Assembly (NCBI GenBank): GCA_050746125.1
Contig: JBOGKX010000083.1
Span: forward strand, 1 to 64,000
Origin: JAJPKR01 sp050746125
Lineage (GTDB): Bacteria > Acidobacteriota > Terriglobia > Terriglobales > SCQP01
Direction of reading: 5' to 3'
Length of the DNA stretch: 64,000 nt
The translations under genes and the position numbers were made by a program. This document shows, piece after piece, positions 51,707 through 60,107 of this stretch. Below the pieces are notes generated by a model. That model was given only the letters and a program-made list of their open reading frames with translations. It made no database searches and had not been told where the DNA came from. Numbering within the stretch: position 1 is the stretch's first letter; every line of letters starts with the position of its first letter.

Positions 51707-53338
51707 ATGAGACAAAATCTGCGTTGGAAGGCACTCTTCATCGTGGTCGTGGTGGTGGCCTGCATTCTGGGCATCACCGGCATTCCTAGCGGGTTGAGCG
51801 GCAAGGCGATTTTGGCCTCGACCATCGGCCGCGTGCACCTGGGGCTGGACCTGCAGGGCGGCACGCACCTGATTCTGCAAGTGAACGTCAACGATGCGGT
51901 GAACGCCGAGACCGATCAGGCCATGGGCCACTTGCAGGACGACTTCACCAAGCAAGGCATTCCCGCCACGGTCGGCAAGCCCGACCCCAAGAATCATCCC
52001 GAGCGCATCGTGGTGCAGGGCGTGCCGCCGGAAAAAGCCGGCGACTTCCGCTCGCTGGTGGACAACGATCTAGGTTCCAACTATGACCTAAAGCCGCTGC
52101 CGGGCAGCGCCACCGGCTACGAGCTCGACATGAAGGCGACGGCGGTTTCGGCGCTCAAGGAGCGGGCGCTGCAACAGTCCATCGAGACCATCAGCAACCG
52201 CATCAACCAACTGGGCGTGACCGAGCCGACGGTGCAGCAGCATGGGCTGGGCGCCTACCAAATTCTCGTGCAGCTGCCCGGCATTGACGATCCGGCGCGC
52301 GTCCGCAACGTGATGCAACAATCGGGCCAGCTCTCCATCCATCTGGTGCAGGGCGGGCCGTTTCCGGATCAAGCGACGGCGCTGGCGCAATACGGCGGCG
52401 TGCTGCCGGAGGGTTCGATTCTGCTGCCGGGGGGCAACATCGGCGAAAGCAGCGATTCGACAACCGGCCAGCAATGGTATGTCTTGCAGCGCACGGCGGT
52501 GGTCAGCGGCAACGACCTGCGCGACGCCCAGCCGCAATCGGACATGAGCCGGGGCGGAGCCATGGCCGTGGGCTTCACGCTGACGCGGGCGGCGGGCCGG
52601 CGGTTTGGCGTGTTTACCGGGCAGAACGTGGGCAAGCAGTTGGCGGTAGTGCTGGACAATCGGGTTAAGGAAGCGGCGGTGATCCAGAGCCGCATCGACG
52701 AGCAGGGACAGATCACCGGCAGCTTCACACCCCAATCGGCGCACGATTTGGCGCTCGTGCTGCGTTCGGGCGCGCTACCGGCGTCGTTCAGCTACATGGA
52801 CGAAGAGGTCGTCGGCCCGTCCTTGGGCGCCGATTCCATTCACGACGGCGTTGTCGCGGCGATCACCGGTTTTTTGGTCGTCGCTTTTTGCATGCTGATC
52901 TACTACCGCGGCGCCGGGATCAACGCCGTGCTGGCGTTGATCTTGAACCTGGTCATCTTGATGGCTTACATGGCCTGGGTTTCGGCCACGCTCACCTTGC
53001 CCGGCATCGCCGGCATCATTTTGACGATCGGCATGGCGGTGGATTCCAACGTGCTGATCTTCGAGCGCATTCGGGAAGAACTGCGCCACGGCAAGAGCGT
53101 GCCGGCGGCGGTGGATATCGGTTTCCGGCAGGCCTTCATCACGATCCTCGATACGCACGTCACCACCGTGGTTTCGGCCGTGATCCTGTTCCTGTTCGGC
53201 ACCGGCCCAATCAAAGGATTTGCAGTAACGCTGACCGTGGGCTTGATCGCCAATCTGTTCACGGCGGTCTTTGTCTCGCGCGTCATCTTCGACTACGTGC
53301 TGGAGCGCATGCCCCGCGGCGCCCGCCTGAGCGTGTGA
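51707..53338 (+). CDS. secD: Protein-export membrane protein SecD
   Basis: SecD, with SecF, uses the proton gradient to pull translocating proteins into the periplasm. The 543-residue protein has TM1 (about 9-27), a large periplasmic P1 domain (GLDLQGGTHLILQV, ISNRINQLGVTEPTVQ) and the five C-terminal TMs, including LGADSIHDGV and GIAGIILTIGMAVDSNVLIFERIREEL. The Asp in AVDSNV is the conserved transport residue. The ATG at 51707 is preceded by a weak ribosome site. secF follows after 159 nt. Confidence 0.96.
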   Translation: MRQNLRWKALFIVVVVVACILGITGIPSGLSGKAILASTIGRVHLGLDLQGGTHLILQVNVNDAVNAETDQAMGHLQDDFTKQGIPATVGKPDPKNHPERIVVQGVPPEKAGDFRSLVDNDLGSNYDLKPLPGSATGYELDMKATAVSALKERALQQSIETISNRINQLGVTEPTVQQHGLGAYQILVQLPGIDDPARVRNVMQQSGQLSIHLVQGGPFPDQATALAQYGGVLPEGSILLPGGNIGESSDSTTGQQWYVLQRTAVVSGNDLRDAQPQSDMSRGGAMAVGFTLTRAAGRRFGVFTGQNVGKQLAVVLDNRVKEAAVIQSRIDEQGQITGSFTPQSAHDLALVLRSGALPASFSYMDEEVVGPSLGADSIHDGVVAAITGFLVVAFCMLIYYRGAGINAVLALILNLVILMAYMAWVSATLTLPGIAGIILTIGMAVDSNVLIFERIREELRHGKSVPAAVDIGFRQAFITILDTHVTTVVSAVILFLFGTGPIKGFAVTLTVGLIANLFTAVFVSRVIFDYVLERMPRGARLSV

Positions 53339-53497
53339 GAAGCGGAGAAGAGCCTGAATTTCAATGATTTGCGGGAGCGGAACAAAAAGGCCGCGGCTGG
53401 AGTCTATAGGGGAAGTGCGCAACTGCCTCTGGGCCGCGCCGCGGGGCGAGACCCGCTCTCGAACCGAAGCTGAAGAGCGCGGGCGAGGCCAGTAGGC

Positions 53498-54736
53498 ATG
53501 GAATTATTCAAAGACACCAATATCGATTTCCTGGGGAAGAAATGGTACTTCCTGACCTTGACTATGGTGCTTTTCGTGGCCGGCATGGTGTCGCTGGCCC
53601 TTCACCATGGTCCGGACATGGGCATCGACTTTACCGGCGGGACCGTCGTGGACGTGAAGTTCAGCCATGCGGCGCCCATCGATCAGTTGCGCCATGGTCT
53701 GGACGCAGCGGGGCTGAAGGAAACCACGCTCCAGCCGGTGGGCGGCAAGAACAGCGACGAAGTGCTGATCTCGTTGCCACTTGCGGCCTTGAACGAAGCG
53801 GAATTGGAGCACAGCCGCGACGAGATCCTCGCCACCCTGTATCAGACGCTGGGCGAGAAGAGCGAGAAAATCGACATCAACAACGTCAGTCCGCAGGGCT
53901 TGACGCAATGGCTGCTGCAAAAGGATCCCAACCATTGGGTGGTGCTGGGCGAACAGGAGGCCGAAGCGCGCTATCACGCCCTGGCGGAAACGATTTTGCA
54001 CCAGTATCGCGATACGACTTGGAAGGGGCTGGTCCCCTCCTTTGCCGCCCTAGGCCAAATTCCCGGGGTTACGCCGCAGCTAGTCAGCCTGCTCCCGCAG
54101 GACTTTTTCATCAGTTCGTTCAACATTCGCAGCGCCCAGATCATCGGCGCGCAAGTGGGTTCGCAATTGCGCGGCCAGGCGATCCGCGCAATTCTCTATG
54201 CTTTGGTCGGCATGTTGGTGTATATTGCTTTCCGTTTCGAGTGGATCTACGGCCTGGCGGCGGTGGTGGCGGTATTCCACGACGTCCTGATCACGCTGGG
54301 GATGTTTTCGATCGCCAAGCTGCCGATTACGCTGACCGTGATCGCGGCGTTCTTGACGCTGATCGGCTACTCGATGAACGACACCATCGTGGTGTTCGAC
54401 CGGGTGCGGGAGAATCTCAAGATCCTGCGACGGGAGAAGCTGCCGGACTTGGTGAATCTGAGCATCAACCAGACGCTAAGCCGGACGATCTTGACTTCGG
54501 GTCTGACGTTTTTATCGGTGCTTTCGCTGCTGGTGCTGGGCGGCGATGTGTTGCGGGGCTTCTCCTTTTGCATGACGTTCGGGATTTTGGTTGGCACGTA
54601 TTCCTCGATCGCCGTGGCCGCGCCGATGATGGTGGCTTACATCGAGTGGCGCAATCAGCGGCAGCGGCCGCTGCGCGCCGCCGCCGGCGCGCGGGCGGCC
54701 GAGAAGAGCGAGAAGGTGGTGCGGAGCCGCGGCTAG
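53498..54736 (+). CDS. secF: Protein-export membrane protein SecF
   Basis: The 412-residue partner of SecD starts with the TM1 region (KWYFLTLTMVLFVAG) and MGIDFTGGTVVDV. It continues with a periplasmic domain larger than in E. coli (residues about 50-225, including NNVSPQGLTQWLLQKDPN) and ends with the five TMs containing LIGYSMNDTIVVFDRVREN. The C-terminal tail is basic. The gap to secD (159 nt) is unusually long and noncoding. It precedes tonB by 48 nt. Confidence 0.96.
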   Translation: MELFKDTNIDFLGKKWYFLTLTMVLFVAGMVSLALHHGPDMGIDFTGGTVVDVKFSHAAPIDQLRHGLDAAGLKETTLQPVGGKNSDEVLISLPLAALNEAELEHSRDEILATLYQTLGEKSEKIDINNVSPQGLTQWLLQKDPNHWVVLGEQEAEARYHALAETILHQYRDTTWKGLVPSFAALGQIPGVTPQLVSLLPQDFFISSFNIRSAQIIGAQVGSQLRGQAIRAILYALVGMLVYIAFRFEWIYGLAAVVAVFHDVLITLGMFSIAKLPITLTVIAAFLTLIGYSMNDTIVVFDRVRENLKILRREKLPDLVNLSINQTLSRTILTSGLTFLSVLSLLVLGGDVLRGFSFCMTFGILVGTYSSIAVAAPMMVAYIEWRNQRQRPLRAAAGARAAEKSEKVVRSRG

Positions 54737-54784
54737 GGCAGGCGCGGCGGCTCGAGAGAGCGAGTCTCAGGGGGAACCTAGACG

Positions 54785-55513
54785 ATGTTCGAGCAGAGCA
54801 TAGTCATATCGGGTAAATCGGGCAAGACGAAAAAGCCGCTGACGATGGTCATCTCGCTGCTGTTGCAAGTGGGCATCGTGGCAGTCTTGGTCGTCATTCC
54901 TCTCATCTACTACGACGTGTTGCCGGCTTCGGCGATGAGCGCGTTCCTTACCGCGCCCCCGCCGCCGCCGCCGCCGCCACCGCCGCCGCCGCCGACGCCC
55001 AAGGTGGTGGTGCACAAGATGGTCAGCGAGTTCAAAAACAACGAACTGCTGGCGCCCAAGGTCATTCCCAAAAAGATTGCGATCGTGAAAGACACCGCGC
55101 CGCCGCCTCCGCCCTCGACGGGCGGGGTCGTAGGGGGCGTGGGCGGGGGCAGCCCCGGCGGCGTGTTGGGCGGCCTCATTAGTTCCGCCGCGCCGCCCCC
55201 GCCGCCGCCTCCGGTGCCGCAGACGATCCGGGTGGGAGGCGACGTACAAGCCGCCAAGTGCATCTCGTGTCCGTACCCGCAGTATCCTCCCCTGGCGCAA
55301 CAGGCCCGCATCCAAGGCGAAGTGGTTCTGCATGCCATCATCGCCAAAAATGGGACGATCAAGGATCTGACGCTCGTGCGCGGCCACCCGATGCTGGTGG
55401 GCGCGGCCATGCAAGCGGTGCGTAATTGGCGGTACCACCCCACCCTGTTGAATAACCAGCCGGTGGAGGTTGACACTGAGATTGTGGTGAATTTTACGCT
55501 CACCGGCGGCTAG
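54785..55513 (+). CDS. tonB: TonB-family energy transducer with a CxxC motif
   Basis: The 242-residue protein has a short cytoplasmic N-terminus, one TM (about 22-42), a 14-proline run (58-71) and a second proline block (about 138-144). A C-terminal TonB domain follows (YPPLAQQARIQGEVVLHAII, GAAMQAVRNWRYHP). Just before the domain it has KCISCPYP, with Cys160 and Cys163, where related acidobacterial TonBs usually have Leu/Gln. It transmits proton-motive energy to outer-membrane receptors. It leads the exbB-exbD-exbD group. Confidence 0.92.
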   Translation: MFEQSIVISGKSGKTKKPLTMVISLLLQVGIVAVLVVIPLIYYDVLPASAMSAFLTAPPPPPPPPPPPPPTPKVVVHKMVSEFKNNELLAPKVIPKKIAIVKDTAPPPPPSTGGVVGGVGGGSPGGVLGGLISSAAPPPPPPPVPQTIRVGGDVQAAKCISCPYPQYPPLAQQARIQGEVVLHAIIAKNGTIKDLTLVRGHPMLVGAAMQAVRNWRYHPTLLNNQPVEVDTEIVVNFTLTGG

Positions 55514-55607
55514 GAGCCGCACGGCGGGCTAGTGGGCAAGAGAGTTTGGGCAGGAACTCCCAAGCAACGGGGAGAAACTTTTAAACCTGATTGGAGAGGA
55601 AGGGCAA

Positions 55608-56339
55608 ATGCTCTACGCATTTTTGATGCTGCTGCAAGACCAGGGCGCGGCGCCCAGCTTCGGCGTGGTCGCTCTGTGGGAGCAGATGGGTTGGGAAGCC
55701 AAGGCCATTGTAATCATCCTGTTCATCATGTCCGTGATCTCGATCGGGGTCATGGTGGACCGCTGGATGGTCTACGGCGGCGCGCGCAAGCAATCGCGGC
55801 TCTTCGCGCCGGCGGTGGCGGGAGCGCTGAAAGATGGGCGGCTAGACGAGGCGTTCAAGATCGCGGAGCGCAACAAGAAGAGCCATCTGGCCAAGGTAGT
55901 GACGGCGGGGCTGGCCGAGTTCCAGGCGCACCAGCAGTCGCCGGAAATCTCCGGCGATGAGATCGAGGCCTCGCGCCGCGCGCTGGACCGAGCCGAAGCC
56001 ATTGAGCACGCGGAGCTGAAGCGTGGGCTGGGATCGCTGGCCACCATCGGTGCTACCGGGCCGTTCGTCGGCCTGCTGGGCACGGTGCTGGGCATCATTC
56101 ACGCGTTCCAGAACATCAGCACCGAGCACACCTCCGGCTTGGGCGCGGTCGCGGGCGGCATTTCGGAAGCCCTGGTGACCACCGCCATCGGTTTGTTCGT
56201 GGCCATTCCGGCGGTCTGGGCCTACAACTATTTCACCGGCAAGGTCGAAGCCTTCGATGTGGAAATGGACAACTCGTCGAGCGAGTTGATTGACTATTTC
56301 CTGAAGCGCTCCGGTCGCGTCGCCGCTCGCGGCAAGTAA
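55608..56339 (+). CDS. exbB: ExbB/TolQ/MotA family proton channel protein
   Basis: The 243-residue protein has TM1 (about 27-48), a cytoplasmic helical loop, and TM2/TM3 with SLATIGATGPFVGLLGTVLGIIHAF and GISEALVTTAIGLFVAIPAVWAYNYF. These segments carry the Thr/Gly motifs lining the ExbB pore. With the two ExbDs downstream it forms the motor energising TonB. The start ATG at 55608 (MLYAFL) follows GGAGAGGAAGG. A nested hairpin lies between it and exbD. Confidence 0.93.
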   Translation: MLYAFLMLLQDQGAAPSFGVVALWEQMGWEAKAIVIILFIMSVISIGVMVDRWMVYGGARKQSRLFAPAVAGALKDGRLDEAFKIAERNKKSHLAKVVTAGLAEFQAHQQSPEISGDEIEASRRALDRAEAIEHAELKRGLGSLATIGATGPFVGLLGTVLGIIHAFQNISTEHTSGLGAVAGGISEALVTTAIGLFVAIPAVWAYNYFTGKVEAFDVEMDNSSSELIDYFLKRSGRVAARGK

Positions 56340-56345
56340 GGGAAC

Positions 56346-56397
56346 GGCCCGCGCCCGCAGCCTCTCCAAGCGCCGACGGCGCTTCCGGTCGCGGGCC
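56346..56397 (+). promoter_or_regulatory. Nested intergenic hairpin between exbB and exbD
   Basis: An outer stem GGCCCGCG (56346-56353) pairs with CGCGGGCC (56390-56397). It encloses an inner perfect stem AAGCGCC/GGCGCTT (56368-56374 with 56378-56384) with loop GAC. No T-run follows, so it is not a simple terminator. It may stabilise the exbB message or tune downstream translation. Confidence 0.55.
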
Positions 56398-56423
56398 GGC
56401 CCTCGAGGGAAGGAGAGATCGCC

Positions 56424-56867
56424 ATGGCATTGCCACGCGCCCAAATCGACGTTACCGCCGACATCAACGTCACCCCGCTGGTGGACGTGATGTTGGTGCT
56501 GCTGATCATCTTCATGGTAATCACGCCCATGCTGCAAAAGGGCCTGCAAGTCGATTTGGCCCGGACCCAGCATCCGGTGGCGATGGAAGACGCCAACAAG
56601 ACCGACGCCGTCATCGTCGGCGTCAGCCACGACGGCCGCATTTTTCTCAACAACAAGCTGGTCACGGTCGATCAGATCACCGACCAGGTGAAAGATCTCG
56701 TGCAGAACCGGCTGGATAAAACCGTCTATATTCGCGCCGACGGCCGCGCGCAATACGGCAACGTCGCCAATGTGGTGGACGCGGTGCGGGCGGCCGGCGT
56801 GGATAAGGTTGGCATGATCACCCAGCAGGTGGACGCGCACGGCAACGTCGTCACAAGCGGCGGCTAG
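56424..56867 (+). CDS. exbD: ExbD/TolR family protein (first copy)
   Basis: The 147-residue protein has a cytoplasmic N-terminus, one TM (about 21-41: VDVMLVLLIIFMVITPM) with the conserved proton-carrying Asp21, and a periplasmic domain with GRIFLNNKLVTVDQI and YIRADGRAQYGNVANVVDAV. It pairs with ExbB. The ATG follows GGAAGGAGAGATCGCC, a strong ribosome site. Confidence 0.93.
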   Translation: MALPRAQIDVTADINVTPLVDVMLVLLIIFMVITPMLQKGLQVDLARTQHPVAMEDANKTDAVIVGVSHDGRIFLNNKLVTVDQITDQVKDLVQNRLDKTVYIRADGRAQYGNVANVVDAVRAAGVDKVGMITQQVDAHGNVVTSGG

Positions 56868-56912
56868 TCAGGGCGAGCGCGAGGCTAAGCGCACGTCGAA
56901 AGGAGATCCGAC

Positions 56913-57356
56913 ATGGCAATGAATGTAGGTGGGAAGAAGGGCGGACCCACGGCCGACATCAACATGACGCCCATGATCGATATTTTGCTGGTGCTGATCA
57001 TCATCTTCATGGTGATCACGCCGATGACGCCGCACGGCCTCAACGCACTGGTGCCGCAACCGCCCAAGAACAAAAAGGCCCCGCCTCCGGATAACAACCG
57101 CACGATCGTGGTGCAGGTGCTCGACGGCGGCGCGGGCGCGCCTATCGTCAAGATCAACCAGACGCAAGTGACTTGGGACCAGCTGGGGCCGGAGCTGGAA
57201 AATATCTACAAGACTCGCGCCGAAAAAGTTTTGTTCGTGAAGGCCGACAAAGACATTGAGTTCAGCAATGTCGCCAAAGCCATCGACATTGCCATGGGCG
57301 AGGATCCGTCCATTCAGGTGGGATTGCTAACGCCGAAAATCGAGGCGGGGCAATAA
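56913..57356 (+). CDS. exbD: ExbD/TolR family protein (second copy)
   Basis: The 147-residue paralogue has Asp23 in the TM (MIDILLVLIIIFMVITPMTP) and a periplasmic domain with NNRTIVVQVLDGG, RAEKVLFVKADKDIEFSNV and KAIDIAMGEDPSIQVGLL. It differs from the first copy in the periplasmic half and has a Lys/Pro-rich linker (PKNKKAPPPDN). Two different ExbDs with one ExbB is a common acidobacterial arrangement. Separate partner TonBs are possible. Confidence 0.93.
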   Translation: MAMNVGGKKGGPTADINMTPMIDILLVLIIIFMVITPMTPHGLNALVPQPPKNKKAPPPDNNRTIVVQVLDGGAGAPIVKINQTQVTWDQLGPELENIYKTRAEKVLFVKADKDIEFSNVAKAIDIAMGEDPSIQVGLLTPKIEAGQ

Positions 57357-57421
57357 GGCGGCAGGGAGGCCGCCGGGCAGGACGGACGCCGACCGGACCT
57401 GATCACAAGGAAAGAGCGAGC

Positions 57422-58270
57422 ATGAGAACTTGGACCAAATTGGCCGCCGTTGCCGCCGTTGCGGGCGGCTTGCTGGCGCTCAGCGCGTGCACGCAACTGA
57501 GAGCGCGCGACCAGCTCAACAAGGGCGTCGAAGACTACAAGGCGGCGCAGTTCAATGCCGCCATCGAGCATTTTCAACAGGCGATCAAGCTGGAGCCCAA
57601 CTTCATCGTGGCGCGGCTTTATTTGGCCACCGCGTATCAATCCCAATTCGTGCCGGGCGGCACCTCGCCGGAAAACATGAAGATGGGCAACCAGGCGGTG
57701 TCGGTGTATAAGGAAGTGCTGCAAATGCAGCCCAACAATGCCAACGCGGTCGCGGGGCTGGCCAAGATCTACTACGACATGAAGGATCTGGACCAAGCCC
57801 GCACCTTCTACCAGCGCCAGATTCAGCTCGAGCCGAACAATCCCACTCCCTACTATTCGATCGGCGTGATCGACTGGATGGAGGCCTTCCAGCCAAACAC
57901 CGAGCTGCGCCGGCAGTTGAATACCAGCGATCAGACCAAACCGCTGCTGCCCGCCAAGGCGACGCGCAAGGACGTGCAGGCCTGCGAGGAGCTGGCCCAA
58001 ACTTCGATGCCCAAAATCGAAGAAGGCATGACGAACCTCGAGAAGGCAATGAGCTTGCGCAGCGACTACGCCGACGCCATGACCTATCTGAATCTGCTCT
58101 ACCGGCAGAAAGCGGACATGGAGTGCACCGACAAGCAGGCGGCGCAGCAAGACGTCGTCGCCGCCAACGATTGGGTCAGCAAGTCCCTTGCGGCGCGCAA
58201 GGCCGAAGCCGCCAAGGCCGAGGAGTTGGCGCGCAAGACGGGCGGCATTGGCAACGGCAGTCAGCAATAA
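57422..58270 (+). CDS. TPR-repeat lipoprotein
   Basis: The 282-residue protein has a lipoprotein signal ending LLALSAC (Cys at about 23). At least three tetratricopeptide repeats follow: YKAAQFNAAIEHFQQAIKLE, YKEVLQMQPNNANAVAGLAK and FYQRQIQLEPNNPTPYYSIG. A charged C-terminal tail (AEAAKAEELARK) ends it. It is presumably periplasm-facing and anchored to a membrane. Its place at the end of the TonB/Exb group suggests an envelope role. The mutY start overlaps its last codons. Confidence 0.85.
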   Translation: MRTWTKLAAVAAVAGGLLALSACTQLRARDQLNKGVEDYKAAQFNAAIEHFQQAIKLEPNFIVARLYLATAYQSQFVPGGTSPENMKMGNQAVSVYKEVLQMQPNNANAVAGLAKIYYDMKDLDQARTFYQRQIQLEPNNPTPYYSIGVIDWMEAFQPNTELRRQLNTSDQTKPLLPAKATRKDVQACEELAQTSMPKIEEGMTNLEKAMSLRSDYADAMTYLNLLYRQKADMECTDKQAAQQDVVAANDWVSKSLAARKAEAAKAEELARKTGGIGNGSQQ

Positions 58271-59210
58271 ATCTCCATTTTCCGCGCTGGTGGCGTGGTA
58301 TGACCGTAACCGGCGCGATCTGCCTTGGCGCCGCCCGGAGCGCGCCCGCGACCCCTATTGTGTGTGGGTGTCCGAGGTCATGCTGCAACAAACGCGCGTG
58401 GCCGCGGCCGTGGAGTATTACGAGCGCTTCCTGGCGCGCTTTCCCAATGTACGCGCGCTGGCGGCGGCGGAGGAGGACCAGGTTCTAGCCGCGTGGAGCG
58501 GCCTGGGCTATTACCGCCGCGCGCGGCAGCTGTGGCGAGCGGCGCGCGAGGTCGAAGCGCGCTGGCTGGGAAAATTGCCCGGGGAGCTCGCAGCGCTCCG
58601 GCGCCTGCCCGGCATCGGGCGGTACACGGCCGGCGCGATCCTGAGCATTGCTTTCCAGCAGCCGGCGGCGGCGGTGGATGGCAACGTGCGCCGCATCTTC
58701 GCGCGCTGGCTGGGCGAGGAATTGCCGTTAGCGCGGATCGAGGCGCTGGGGGCGGGCTGGGGGCGAAAGCGGCCCGGCGACTTCAATCAAGCGCTCATGG
58801 ATTTGGGCGCGACCGTGTGCCTTCCCCGGCGGCCCCGCTGCGCCGGCTGCCCGCTGCGTCGCAATTGCCGGACGCGCGGCGAGAGCCGGCCAACGCGAAC
58901 GGCGGCCGCGCGCCGCGAAATCACCGAGCGGTACTGGCTGGGGCGCGATCATGGGCGAGTGGCGCTGGTGCGGCGGTCAGACTCCAGCGCGCGGATGGCC
59001 GGCATGTGGGAACTGCCCCGCCATCGCGGCGGCGGCACGCTGGCGGGGCGGGTGCGCCACTCGATTACGATTTGGAAAATCACCGCGGAGGTTTACGATG
59101 GAGGCAGCTGCGCACCCCCGGACGCGCGCTGGCTGGGGCCGCGGGAGCGCGAGCGCCTGCCCCTCACCGGCCTGGCCAAAAAGATCCTCCGCCGCTTTGC
59201 CGACGCGTAA
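58248..59210 (+). CDS. mutY: Adenine DNA glycosylase (MutY-like)
   Basis: MutY removes adenine mispaired with 8-oxoguanine. The protein has WVSEVMLQQTRVAAAVEYYE (catalytic Glu43), the helix-hairpin-helix LPGIGRYTAGAIL (120-132), VDGNVRRIF (Asp144) and the iron-sulfur cluster ligands C-x6-C-x2-C-x5-C (CLPRRPRCAGCPLRRNC). The C-terminal 8-oxoG-recognition domain is present but short. The start is uncertain: a TTG at 58248 overlaps the lipoprotein end, no ATG is close, and the frame is open to 58188. It converges with the peroxiredoxin-like gene. Confidence 0.92.
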   Translation: MATAVSNKSPFSALVAWYDRNRRDLPWRRPERARDPYCVWVSEVMLQQTRVAAAVEYYERFLARFPNVRALAAAEEDQVLAAWSGLGYYRRARQLWRAAREVEARWLGKLPGELAALRRLPGIGRYTAGAILSIAFQQPAAAVDGNVRRIFARWLGEELPLARIEALGAGWGRKRPGDFNQALMDLGATVCLPRRPRCAGCPLRRNCRTRGESRPTRTAAARREITERYWLGRDHGRVALVRRSDSSARMAGMWELPRHRGGGTLAGRVRHSITIWKITAEVYDGGSCAPPDARWLGPRERERLPLTGLAKKILRRFADA

Positions 59211-59216
59211 GCGGCC

Positions 59217-59663
59217 TCAGGCGGCGAGTTGGCGGATCACATTCAGTACGCGATGAGCGGGCGTGCGGCGCAGCCACGGCTCGTTTTGGTGAAAGCGAAT
59301 GATGCCACGCCGATCGATTACGAGCGTCGCCGCGCCGATGCCGGTCTCGTAGCGCTCCGCGACTCTGCCATCCGGGTCGCTGAGAAAAACGAAGGGCAAG
59401 GCCAGGCGCGCTTGCAGCCGCCGCAGTTCGTTCACCTCGTCGCCGCCGATGACCACCACCTCCGCCGCCAGGCGCACGAAGGCGTCGTAATGGCGCAGGT
59501 AATTCCAAAACTGCCAGCGCGACCCCCAACTGTAGGCCGAGGAGGCGAATAGCAGCGTGGCGGGGCCGAGTTGGTGAAATTCCGCCAGGCGCCTTACCGT
59601 GCCCTCCGTGTCTGGAAGGCTAAAATCCAGGGCCACGTCGCCCACGAGCGCCGAGTACTGCAT
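59217..59663 (-). CDS. Peroxiredoxin/AhpC-fold protein lacking all cysteines
   Basis: The 148-residue protein has the AhpC/TSA fold: FSLPDTEGTVRRLAEF, a strand with ATLLFASSAYSWGSRW, FVFLSDPDGRVAERY and AATLVIDRRGIIRF. The peroxidatic position falls in SSAYSWGSR, where Cys would be expected, and the whole protein contains no Cys. There is no in-frame TGA that could encode selenocysteine. A non-enzymatic or structural role is likely. The ATG at 59663 was used. It lies 6 nt from the convergent mutY end. Confidence 0.78.
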   Translation of the reverse strand: MQYSALVGDVALDFSLPDTEGTVRRLAEFHQLGPATLLFASSAYSWGSRWQFWNYLRHYDAFVRLAAEVVVIGGDEVNELRRLQARLALPFVFLSDPDGRVAERYETGIGAATLVIDRRGIIRFHQNEPWLRRTPAHRVLNVIRQLAA

Positions 59664-59822
59664 AGGCTGATTTTAACGCCCCTTCAGAACGGAATCACCG
59701 CCCGCTGGGCAGCCGGTTCCCCGATATTGGCGGGCGTTCAAGGCGGGCTGCGATGGCGGCGTCGAGGCGCGCCTGGCCGCCGCTTGCGGCGCGGCTGAAG
59801 CTTCGCCACAATCAGAGTAATC

Positions 59823-60083
59823 GTGCTGCCGCGGCTGAGATTTCTTTGGTTGGCCGGGCGGGGCTGGCGCCTGCGCCCCTGGCGCAGTCCCTACCTGCGC
59901 TGGCGCGTCGAAACCTTCACCGGGATCGAGGCGGAGCGCGTAGGCGCGCGCGAAATGCTGCGCGTTATGTGGCGCTATCGCGGCCGCTTGCTGGCGTTTC
60001 TATGGTGGTGCGGCAGCATGGAGCGCTGGCGGCGGCTCAGCCGACATCCGGTACAATCGGCCCATGCCGGACCCAACGACTAA
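59823..60083 (+). CDS. Small basic protein of unknown function
   Basis: The 86-residue product contains LRPWRSPYLRWRVETFTGIEA and MLRVMWRYRGRLLAFLWWCG. It is rich in Arg and Trp and has a short hydrophobic stretch near the C-terminus. I believe similar short proteins with a PWRSPYLRWR core occur in other acidobacteria, but this is memory only. The start is GTG at 59823; no strong ribosome site. It precedes the antiporter gene by 24 nt. Confidence 0.5.
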   Translation: MLPRLRFLWLAGRGWRLRPWRSPYLRWRVETFTGIEAERVGAREMLRVMWRYRGRLLAFLWWCGSMERWRRLSRHPVQSAHAGPND

Positions 60084-60107
60084 GGGCGGCATGACTCCCG
60101 AGCCATT

